Shown in pieces: positions 1 through 5,631 of a DNA stretch of 7,435 bases (positions within the stretch are counted from its first letter, which is position 1; every line of letters starts with the position of its first letter). Made by a program: the position numbers and the translations under genes. Under the pieces are notes generated by a model that ran no database searches, was not told the DNA's origin, and worked only from the letters and a program-made list of their open reading frames with translations. The stretch lies in NCBI GenBank assembly GCA_964429075.1, contig CAYSBA010000054.1, forward strand, positions 1-7,435. The letters run 5' to 3'. Source of the stretch: CAYSBA01 sp964429075 [NCBI: uncultured bacterium] (GTDB lineage: Bacteria > CAYSBA01).

Positions 1-81
1 GATAAAGATTTAGTACCTAAAAGCTGCATTAGATTCTACAAGAAAAGTAATGAGGTAAAGCGGTATATCTGGATTCTGTGA
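1..81 (+). CDS. possible 3' end of an upstream gene (partial)
   Basis: Frame 1 is open from the first base to a TGA at 79-81, giving 26 residues ending in KRYIWIL. The other two forward frames hit stops within the first 20 bases. The residue mix is plausible for a protein C-terminus, but the stretch is too short to identify or to exclude a chance open frame. If real, its stop lies 120 bp before coaE, leaving room for a separate promoter. Confidence 0.3.
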   Translation, partial: DKDLVPKSCIRFYKKSNEVKRYIWIL

Positions 82-166
82 AGATGGCCTTTATTGTAAA
101 AGTGATAGAGACCATATTTGTCCGGATATCTATTACAATTATCCTTAAAAATTTAGAAAAGAGGTA

Positions 167-195
167 TTGATTTAACAGACTGTCTGTAATATCTT
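167..195 (+). promoter_or_regulatory. candidate promoter of coaE-amrS
   Basis: TTGATT (167-172) and TATCTT (190-195) are separated by exactly 17 bp and match the sigma-70 consensus at 4 of 6 bases each. Only 6 bases lie between the -10-like box and the ATG at 202, so a transcript from here would have almost no 5' leader. An alternative -10, TAATAT at 187-192, would give the same conclusion. The boxes are weak individually, so this is an inference from spacing. Confidence 0.35.
175..187. repeat. 13-bp perfect palindrome in the coaE promoter spacer
   Basis: ACAGAC (175-180) and GTCTGT (182-187) are perfect inverted repeats around a single T. The element lies between the candidate -35 and -10 boxes of coaE, a position where a bound dimeric repressor would block RNA polymerase. 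It is too short and lacks a loop, so it is not a terminator hairpin. No regulator is encoded nearby, and no second copy was noticed in the window. Confidence 0.4.
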
Positions 196-201
196 TGTGT
201 T

Positions 202-801
202 ATGAAATTGATTGGGATCACAGGCACGATCTGCTCTGGAAAGAGCACAGTATCTTCTATGCTAAAAGAGATGGGATATGTTGTGATTGACATCGACAGA
301 CTTAACGATCAGAACCTAAAAGAGAGCAAAACAAAACAGAAACTCATAAAGATCTTTGGAAAAGATGTTATTGATGAGTCTGGAAATGTTGATAAGGACT
401 TTATAAGACAGGCCATAACCAAGGACCCATCCCTTATACATAGCTTAAAAAGGGCTACTCATCCTGGGATTAAAAGGCTTCTTTTTGAAAGATTGCAAAA
501 GATTGAGATGGATAAAAATGAACTGTGTTTTATTGAGGTGCCCCTTTTGTTTGAAGAGGGTTTAGAAGATATGTTCGACAGAATCATTGCTGTTGTGTGC
601 GATAGAGAAATCAGGAAAAGTAGGTTTATACAGAGGCGAAAAAAGCAGGAAGAACTATTTGAAAGACTTGATGGTGCTCAACTCTCTGATGAACATAAGG
701 CAAAGGCGTCTGACTTTGTAATTTTTAACAACGCCGGCCTTGATGAACTTAAAGAGAGACTAAAAAAGATAATTAAACAGATCGATCAGAAAAGAGTATG
801 A
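202..801 (+). CDS. coaE: dephospho-CoA kinase
   Basis: Cytoplasmic kinase for the final step of coenzyme A synthesis: ATP-dependent phosphorylation of the 3'-hydroxyl of dephospho-CoA. The 199-residue length is normal for the family. A Walker A P-loop is at residues 8-15 (GTICSGKS). Further family hallmarks are the Asp-rich DIDRL segment near 30-34, HPGIK at 87-91, EVPLLFEEGL at 112-121, and the C-terminal ASDFVIFNNAG near 169-179. The DIDRLND segment is a variant of the usual DADxIAR. The start is fixed by an in-frame stop at 187-189 and no other start codon in between. The only SD-like tract (AGAGG, 160-164) lies 37 nt before the ATG, too far to be used normally. The stop overlaps the amrS start (ATGA), implying one operon with translational coupling. 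Confidence 0.95.
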   Translation: MKLIGITGTICSGKSTVSSMLKEMGYVVIDIDRLNDQNLKESKTKQKLIKIFGKDVIDESGNVDKDFIRQAITKDPSLIHSLKRATHPGIKRLLFERLQKIEMDKNELCFIEVPLLFEEGLEDMFDRIIAVVCDREIRKSRFIQRRKKQEELFERLDGAQLSDEHKAKASDFVIFNNAGLDELKERLKKIIKQIDQKRV

Positions 802-1796
802 AAGAGGCCTATTTATACGAAAGACTTGAAAATAAAAGGGTAAGGTGCCTGCTATGCAGGCATTTTTGCGTAATCAAGGATGGCAAAAGGGGCATCTGCG
901 GTGTAAGAGAAAACCGTAAAGGGACTCTATATAGTCTCGTGTATGATCTTGTTGTCTCAGCAGCAATCGATCCGATTGAGAAAAAACCCCTTTATCACTT
1001 TTTACCTTCGTCTTACTCCCTCTCTGTAGCAACAGTTGGTTGCAATTTTGACTGCCCGCACTGTCAGAACAGCGATATATCAAGGGCAAATGAGCCCTTT
1101 GGTCAGAGGATAGACCCGAAGCAGCTTGCATCCGTTGCAATATCAAAAGGTTGTAGATCGATCTCATACACCTATACTGAGCCAACCATATTCTTTGAGC
1201 TTGTATATGATGCATCAAAGGTTGCAAAAAGTATGGGGATAAAGAATGTGCTTGTTACCAATGGATACATGTCAGATCAGATGCTCGATATGTATTTACC
1301 TTTCCTTGATGCTGCAAATGTTGATCTAAAGGGTATGGACTCAAAAAGACACAAATCCTATCTTAAGGCAGATCCGGCCCTTGTTACAAAAAGTATAGAG
1401 AGGATGAAAAAGGCTGGTGTGTGGGTGGAGATAACAACGCTTATAGTCCCCGGGATAAACGATAGTAAAAAAGAGTTAGAAGAGATTGCTGGATTTATAG
1501 CCTCAGTCGATGTCTCCATACCATGGCACATCTCAAGGTTTCACCCCTCCTATAGGATGCTCAATGTCCCGCCCACACCACTTAATACCCTCCTTATGGC
1601 AGCAGAGATTGGAGAGAAAAATGGACTCAAGTATATCTATCTGGGTAATGTAATGGATGATAGATACAGGGATACTGTGTGTCCTGACTGTAGTAAAACC
1701 CTGATCGAGAGAAGATACTTTTCAGTGGTCTCTATGAATATAATAGATGGTCATTGTATCTACTGTGACAACCCTGTAGAGGGTGTCTTTGAGTAG
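798..1796 (+). CDS. amrS: AmmeMemoRadiSam system radical SAM enzyme
   Basis: A radical SAM protein of the PflA-like COG1180 group, matching the AmrS family that usually travels with AMMECR1 and Memo proteins; its reaction is not established to my knowledge. Visible in 332 residues: an N-terminal cysteine cluster (C17, C20, C24, C34), the signature AAIDPIEKKPLYHFLP (about 55-70), the 4Fe-4S binding motif CX3CX2C at C82, C86, C89, YTYTEPTIFFE in the barrel, and a C-terminal pair of CX2C knuckles (C295/C298 and C320/C323) followed by the family-typical GVF end. The two extra cysteine clusters could hold metal. It starts inside the coaE stop codon. Neither AMMECR1 nor Memo is encoded in this window. 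Its last 21 codons overlap the convergent radical SAM gene on the other strand. Confidence 0.9.
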   Translation: MKEAYLYERLENKRVRCLLCRHFCVIKDGKRGICGVRENRKGTLYSLVYDLVVSAAIDPIEKKPLYHFLPSSYSLSVATVGCNFDCPHCQNSDISRANEPFGQRIDPKQLASVAISKGCRSISYTYTEPTIFFELVYDASKVAKSMGIKNVLVTNGYMSDQMLDMYLPFLDAANVDLKGMDSKRHKSYLKADPALVTKSIERMKKAGVWVEITTLIVPGINDSKKELEEIAGFIASVDVSIPWHISRFHPSYRMLNVPPTPLNTLLMAAEIGEKNGLKYIYLGNVMDDRYRDTVCPDCSKTLIERRYFSVVSMNIIDGHCIYCDNPVEGVFE

Positions 1797-3078
1797 CAAG
1801 GGTCTTGAGTTCTTCAACAGTCTTTTCACCGAGTGTATGATAGACAAACCAGATTCGATTGGTCATCAATGGATCATTCAGGTTGTATCTTTTAATCACA
1901 AGATCGCCATCTACTGTTGAAGGGATTGGTGAAAATTCACTGAGACTAACCTTAAGATTATAACTTTTTACAATGTTTATCGAATTTATAGTCTTTTTGA
2001 TATCCATCTTTGGATGTCCGATGAATAGATAAACGACAATATCATTTTTATCCCAGCCGCTTTTATCTACTGCGCTGATGAATTCCTCAAATTGATCTAC
2101 ACTTAATTTTGATCCGGTCGTTTTTTGGAATCTGTCATCAAGGGACTCAAGCCCGATAAATAGTGTTTTAAATCCATGTCTTTTTAATGTCTTAAGTACA
2201 TCCTTTTTTAGAAATTTGAGATGAAGACCATTTGGTGTGTAAAAGGATACATTGCTAAATTCTGATGTGACCTTTTTGATAATAGGTAAGAGATGGCTGT
2301 AGAAGTCTATCAAAAGTGCATCATCATAAAATATTAATCTTCTTTTACCAAAAGATAAAGACCTTATTATCTCTTGGGTACAAAAATCAGGATCGAGCTT
2401 AATAAAGGTGCTTTCTCTCATCCTGCAGTAGGTACAGCGATAAGGACAGCCGTAAGTTGTCCTTGTTACAATATAGTCGAGCTCTTTATAATACCTCTCC
2501 CAAAGAGGCAGGGTATAATAGAGATCAATAAGGCCTTTTTGGGTATATCTTTTTAAGAAATTATCTAGCATGCTATGTGTGACAACCTCATCAATCTGAC
2601 ACACCGATTTTGCATGTTCAGAGAGTGAATCGGCATAATTTCCTCCAAGGATCAATCTTGATCTTTTAAATCTTTCTTTTACGGTTGTTACAGCTTCAAT
2701 AAGGCCCATATACCAGTAGGTCATGGTGCAGGTAAAAAGGACAAGGTCTGGTTCTGGGATGGATTTCAAAAACTGTTCAAAAACAGATTGTTTCAAACCA
2801 TATCTCTTGAATCGTCGCGGGATTCCGGATATAATATAAGGTGTCTCTACAACAACTCGTTCTATCTTGCCCCTGCCATCTTTTGTTTTCTTTCTTAACC
2901 TTTTGTCGGCTGAGGGATGGAGCCTGTCTAAAAAGTCAAAAAATAGTACACTGTAACCTGACCTCTCGAATAGAGATGCAAGCTTAACCAATCCATATGG
3001 TTTGAGCCAGAAGTCGTGTACAGAAAAGTCGTATGCAGGGGGATTAACAAAGAGAGCAATAGGTCTGTCGTACTTCAT
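1732..3078 (-). CDS. radical SAM protein with B12-binding-like N-terminal domain
   Basis: A 448-residue protein of the broad COG1032 type; its substrate is not recognised. Residues 1-180 resemble a cobalamin-binding Rossmann domain (VNPPAYDF near 11-18, YGLVKLASLFERSGYSVLFFD near 28-48, LILGGNYAD at 142-150), but no DXHXXG cobalamin ligand motif is seen, so B12 binding is doubtful. The radical SAM cluster motif CX3CX2C is at C211, C215, C218. Downstream are LIFYDDALL (248-256), HGFKTLFIGLESL (301-313) and an SPIPST segment near 383-388, typical of the family barrel and its end. The segment 66-94, rich in Gly/Arg/Lys with IPRRFKRYG, looks family-specific. It has its own AT-rich promoter region, no SD, and is divergent from glmM. 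The final 21 residues overlap amrS antisense and look like a run-on tail. Hydrophobic stretches are short; it is probably cytoplasmic. Confidence 0.88.
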   Translation of the reverse strand: MKYDRPIALFVNPPAYDFSVHDFWLKPYGLVKLASLFERSGYSVLFFDFLDRLHPSADKRLRKKTKDGRGKIERVVVETPYIISGIPRRFKRYGLKQSVFEQFLKSIPEPDLVLFTCTMTYWYMGLIEAVTTVKERFKRSRLILGGNYADSLSEHAKSVCQIDEVVTHSMLDNFLKRYTQKGLIDLYYTLPLWERYYKELDYIVTRTTYGCPYRCTYCRMRESTFIKLDPDFCTQEIIRSLSFGKRRLIFYDDALLIDFYSHLLPIIKKVTSEFSNVSFYTPNGLHLKFLKKDVLKTLKRHGFKTLFIGLESLDDRFQKTTGSKLSVDQFEEFISAVDKSGWDKNDIVVYLFIGHPKMDIKKTINSINIVKSYNLKVSLSEFSPIPSTVDGDLVIKRYNLNDPLMTNRIWFVYHTLGEKTVEELKTLATQRHPLQGCHSRYNDHLLYS

Positions 3079-3086
3079 GGTTTTTT

Positions 3087-3115
3087 AATCTAAATCTTTT
3101 TTTTAATAATATCAA
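3087..3115 (-). promoter_or_regulatory. candidate promoter of the leftward radical SAM gene
   Basis: On the minus strand TTGATA (3115-3110, 5 of 6 matches to TTGACA) and TAGATT (3092-3087, 4 of 6 matches to TATAAT) are separated by exactly 17 bp. The ATG begins at 3078, 8 bases after the -10-like box, so initiation would fall within about three bases of the start codon. The A-run between the boxes and the absence of any SD support a leaderless or near-leaderless transcript. This is the strongest of the promoter calls here. Confidence 0.45.
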
Positions 3116-3140
3116 TGAGCGAAACGATTAGTAGGTTCTA

Positions 3141-3181
3141 TATAAATTACATTTGACAAAAAGAGGGGGATGACTTAACAC
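3141..3181 (+). promoter_or_regulatory. candidate promoter(s) of the glmM operon
   Basis: A perfect -35 box TTGACA lies at 3153-3158. At 17-bp spacing the -10 position is TAACAC (3176-3181, 3 of 6 matches), 7 bases before the ATG at 3189, again giving a leader of almost zero length. A competing -10, TATAAA at 3141-3146, is a better box but has no good -35; it would give a leader of roughly 36 nt carrying GAGGGGG at 3163-3169, 19 nt before the ATG. I cannot decide between them from sequence. Confidence 0.35.
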
Positions 3182-3188
3182 AACAGTT

Positions 3189-4544
3189 ATGAAACTTTTT
3201 GGCACAGATGGTATACGTGGGAGGGCAAACAGATTCCCCATGACTCCGGAGATTGCCCTTAGGGTTGGAAAGGCAGTATGTAAGATCTTTAAGAAAGAAC
3301 ACCATCGCGCTACTGTACTTATTGGTAAAGATACAAGGATATCTGGGTATCTGTTTGAGACTGCCATTGCATCTGGTGTTTGTGCGATGGGTGGTAAGGT
3401 ATATCTCGTTGGACCAATGCCAACACCTGGCGTTGCATTCCTTACAAAGGATATGCGGGCAGATGCCGGTATTGTGATCTCTGCATCCCATAATCCATAC
3501 TTTGACAACGGTATAAAGATATTCTCACGTGAGGGCTTTAAGCTGGAAGATGATATAGAAAACTCAATAGAAGATACAGTCCTTTCAGATGAGGAATATG
3601 ATAGTCTTGCTCTGGATGATGCAATAGGTACGGTAGAGAGAGTAAGGGAGGCAAAGGGCAGGTATGTGGTCTTTGTTAAAAATACACTACCCATGGATAT
3701 AGATATTGAAAATATGAATATTGCCCTTGATTGTGCAAATGGTGCCCTCTACAGTATAGCACCCCTTGTCTTTGAAGAACTTGGTGCAAGGCTTGAGCTT
3801 ATTGGTGTTAATCCAAATGGTATAAACATAAATAATAACTGCGGAGCAGTTCATCCTGAGAACTTGTCACAGGTTATAGCTAGAGGTGGATTTGAGATTG
3901 GTTTTTCCTTTGATGGTGATGGTGATAGGGCAGTGGTGATAGATGAAAAAGGGAATGTAATACCAGGTGATGCCCTTATAGGTGTATTTGCAGCATATAT
4001 GAAGGAAAATGGTCTTTTAAAAAGGAATACCGTTGTTGGAACCATAATGACAAACATGGGTCTTGAAATATATCTAAAAGAGAATGAGATAGATCTTGTA
4101 CGGACACCTGTCGGAGACAGATACATAGTTGAAAGAATGAGAAAAGATGGTTACAACTTTGGAGGTGAGGAATCCGGTCATATTGTACTTTTTGATCTAT
4201 CAACAACAGGTGATGGTCTTATAACAGCACTCTTTACCTTAAGGGTAATGTTGAGTCTTGAAAAACCTATCTCTGTGCTTGCATCCAACATTACCCTCTT
4301 CCCCTCTGTAAAGGGTAGCCTGAGTATTCAAGAAAAAAAAGACCTAAAGGAGTGTGAAAGACTCTCTCAGTTACTGGAAGAGCTATCAAAATGGGGTAAA
4401 GGTAGATACAGAGCGGTTGTTAGGTATTCCGGGACAGAACCAAAGGTAAGAATAATGGTGGAAGGGGAAGATAGGGATAATTGCAGAATGTGGTATGAAA
4501 GGATAAAAGAGGTCCTTGAATATTATCTTGGGGTGGTAGTATGA
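3189..4544 (+). CDS. glmM: phosphoglucosamine mutase
   Basis: Interconverts glucosamine-6-phosphate and glucosamine-1-phosphate, feeding UDP-GlcNAc for peptidoglycan and lipopolysaccharide. The 451-residue length is standard for the alpha-D-phosphohexomutase family. All four active-site loops are present: the phosphoserine loop SASHNP with catalytic S100, the metal-binding loop DGDGDR at 242-247, the sugar-specificity loop GGEESGH at 325-331, and the phosphate-binding loop RYSGTEP at 412-418. The N-terminus MKLFGTDGIRG is the canonical GlmM start, so the ATG at 3189 is secure even though no SD is well placed. GlmM rather than phosphoglucomutase/phosphomannomutase is favoured by the GTDGIRG start, the length and the neighbours. 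It is the first gene of a tight operon; its stop overlaps the pdxJ start as ATGA. Confidence 0.96.
   Translation: MKLFGTDGIRGRANRFPMTPEIALRVGKAVCKIFKKEHHRATVLIGKDTRISGYLFETAIASGVCAMGGKVYLVGPMPTPGVAFLTKDMRADAGIVISASHNPYFDNGIKIFSREGFKLEDDIENSIEDTVLSDEEYDSLALDDAIGTVERVREAKGRYVVFVKNTLPMDIDIENMNIALDCANGALYSIAPLVFEELGARLELIGVNPNGININNNCGAVHPENLSQVIARGGFEIGFSFDGDGDRAVVIDEKGNVIPGDALIGVFAAYMKENGLLKRNTVVGTIMTNMGLEIYLKENEIDLVRTPVGDRYIVERMRKDGYNFGGEESGHIVLFDLSTTGDGLITALFTLRVMLSLEKPISVLASNITLFPSVKGSLSIQEKKDLKECERLSQLLEELSKWGKGRYRAVVRYSGTEPKVRIMVEGEDRDNCRMWYERIKEVLEYYLGVVV
4530..4536 (+). promoter_or_regulatory. ribosome binding site of pdxJ
   Basis: GGGGTGG lies inside the end of glmM, 4 nt before the pdxJ ATG. 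It is a usable SD-like tract, in contrast to the poorly placed ones before the transcription-unit leaders coaE and glmM. Confidence 0.5.
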
Positions 4545-5275
4545 TTAAGAGGCTTGGTGTAAATGTTGATCATGTTGCAACACTCAGGCAGGCGAGGGGT
4601 ACAAATTATCCTGATCCAATCTTTGCAGCCCTTCTTGCAGAGATGGGTGGAGCCGATCAAATAACCATTCATCTACGTGAAGACAGAAGGCACATACAGG
4701 ACAGGGATCTTGAATTGATGCGCAAGGTGATTAAAACAAAGCTAAATCTTGAAATGGCAGCGACCTCTGAGATGATGGAGATTGCACAGCGCGTTGTACC
4801 AGATACTATTACCCTTGTCCCAGAGAGGAGGGAGGAGCTGACAACAGAGGGGGGACTTGATGTAATTTCAAACAGAGATCAGGTATCCAAGGTTGTATAT
4901 ACCTTTAAGAATTCAGGTATCAGGGTCAGTGTCTTCGTTGACCCAGATATAAATCAGATAAAGGAGGTCCATCGACTTGGTATAGATTGCATAGAGCTAC
5001 ATACTGGAAGATACGCAGATTCAACAAATGAGAAAGAGATGAACTATGAACTTTATAGAATTAAAGAGGCAGCACTCTTTGCAAAAAAACTCAACATGTC
5101 TGTCTTTGCAGGACATGGACTTAATTATAGAAACATCCTGAAGGTAGCTGCCATCAAAGAAATAGAGGAATTCAACATAGGACATTCCATAATTGCCCGC
5201 TCTGTTTTTGTAGGCATAAAAGAGGCAACGAGGGAGATGAAAGAGCTAATCCTTCTTGGATCATCACATGGTTGA
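4541..5275 (+). CDS. pdxJ: pyridoxine 5'-phosphate synthase
   Basis: Condenses 1-deoxy-D-xylulose-5-phosphate with 3-amino-2-oxopropyl phosphate to make pyridoxine 5'-phosphate, the ring-closing step of DXP-dependent vitamin B6 synthesis, in the cytoplasm. At 244 residues it is the usual family length. Signature segments run in order: LGVNVDHVATLRQARGT (5-21), the catalytic ITIHLREDRRHIQ (41-53, with H44, R46, H51), LNLEMA with catalytic E71, ELHTGRYA (152-159), AGHGLNY with H192 (190-196), and FNIGHSIIARSVF (211-223). It starts within the glmM stop codon and its last 8 bases overlap the favoured acpS start, so the genes are translationally coupled. The presence of PdxJ argues against a PdxS/PdxT-type B6 pathway and thus against most Firmicutes and Actinobacteria. 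Confidence 0.96.
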   Translation: MIKRLGVNVDHVATLRQARGTNYPDPIFAALLAEMGGADQITIHLREDRRHIQDRDLELMRKVIKTKLNLEMAATSEMMEIAQRVVPDTITLVPERREELTTEGGLDVISNRDQVSKVVYTFKNSGIRVSVFVDPDINQIKEVHRLGIDCIELHTGRYADSTNEKEMNYELYRIKEAALFAKKLNMSVFAGHGLNYRNILKVAAIKEIEEFNIGHSIIARSVFVGIKEATREMKELILLGSSHG

Positions 5276-5612
5276 TATTGGACTCGATATTGTAAATGTG
5301 GGAAGGATTAAAGCTACAGTGGAGAGATATGGTAGTAGATTCCTCTTACGGGTGTTTACAGAAAAAGAGCTAAAAGGATTTGATAAGATCACTGATAATG
5401 CCTACAGATTTCAGCATATTGCAGGTCTTTTCGGTGCCAAAGAGGCAATAAAAAAGTGTGTGGGAGTACATATCCCTTTTAAGTGTATTGAGGTGATAAA
5501 GGATGATTCCGGGAAACCTGCTGTATATATAGATAATAGAAAAAGGTTTGACATATCTGTAAGTATAACTCATACAGCCGAGTATTCTGCAGCTGTTGCA
5601 ATAAAATCTTAA
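5268..5612 (+). CDS. acpS: holo-[acyl-carrier-protein] synthase
   Basis: Transfers the 4'-phosphopantetheine group from coenzyme A to a serine of acyl carrier protein, activating it for fatty-acid synthesis. With the ATG at 5268 it is 114 residues, normal for the trimeric AcpS family. The family start MVDIGLDIV carries the magnesium ligand D7; FTEKEL (30-35), GAKEAIKKCVG with metal ligand E59 (56-66), SGKPAVYI (81-88) and the C-terminal SITHT...AAVAI (99-112) follow. I prefer 5268 over an in-frame TTG at 5256, because family proteins begin right at this motif. Oddity: the usual AGRFAAKEA is AGLFGAKEA here, with Leu54 replacing Arg and Gly replacing Ala. The start overlaps pdxJ by 8 bp. Its CoA substrate is the product of CoaE, encoded upstream. 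Confidence 0.93.
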   Translation: MVDIGLDIVNVGRIKATVERYGSRFLLRVFTEKELKGFDKITDNAYRFQHIAGLFGAKEAIKKCVGVHIPFKCIEVIKDDSGKPAVYIDNRKRFDISVSITHTAEYSAAVAIKS

Positions 5613-5620
5613 GGAACTAT

Positions 5621-5624
5621 GGAG
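5621..5624 (+). promoter_or_regulatory. ribosome binding site of nnr
   Basis: GGAG sits 7 nt before the ATG at 5632, an ideal spacing, but only 4 nt before the alternative GTG at 5629. This decides the start in favour of 5632. Confidence 0.55.
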
Positions 5625-5631
5625 AATAGTG

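Larger units (their letters stand above)
82..201. other. AT-rich leader region upstream of coaE
   Basis: No gene is visible in this stretch. It contains a weak hairpin (GGATA at 124-128 pairing with TATCC at 140-144, 11-nt loop) with no T-run after it, so it is not a credible terminator. From about 157 onward it carries a purine tract AAAAGAGG, a TTGATT box, a 13-bp palindrome and a TATCTT box, described separately. Confidence 0.6.
3079..3188. other. 110-bp divergent intergenic region
   Basis: This AT-rich gap separates the leftward radical SAM gene from the rightward glmM operon and must hold promoters for both. It contains a leftward TTGATA-17-TAGATT pair, a rightward TTGACA box, a TATAAA box and a purine tract GAGGGGG. 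No palindrome long enough to suggest an operator and no riboswitch-like structure was noticed. Confidence 0.7.

Noticed and set aside
124-150. GGATA/TATCC hairpin as a terminator for an upstream gene
   Set aside because: Only 5 pairs with an 11-nt loop and no following T-run; this could easily occur by chance in AT-rich sequence.
874-1227. 117-residue open frame on the minus strand
   Set aside because: It is antisense to the radical SAM core of amrS, whose cysteine motifs are intact; the translation shows no domain and has no plausible start signal.
3079-3188. Riboswitch or structured RNA in the glmM leader (such as a glmS-type element)
   Set aside because: Only 110 bp shared by two divergent promoters, with no conserved stem set visible; the 5' leader of glmM appears to be very short.
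3128-3694. 188-residue open frame on the minus strand
   Set aside because: It lies antisense to the start of glmM, which has every catalytic motif of its family. The translation is Ser/Thr-rich with no recognisable domain, as expected for a shadow frame.
3851-4206. Two open frames on the minus strand inside glmM
   Set aside because: Both are antisense to the metal-binding and sugar-binding loops of glmM and have Ser/Phe-rich, low-information translations.
5256-5612. TTG start for acpS, four codons upstream of the ATG
   Set aside because: Family proteins begin at the MxxIGxDIV motif, which starts at the ATG at 5268; the extra residues (MDHH) have no support.
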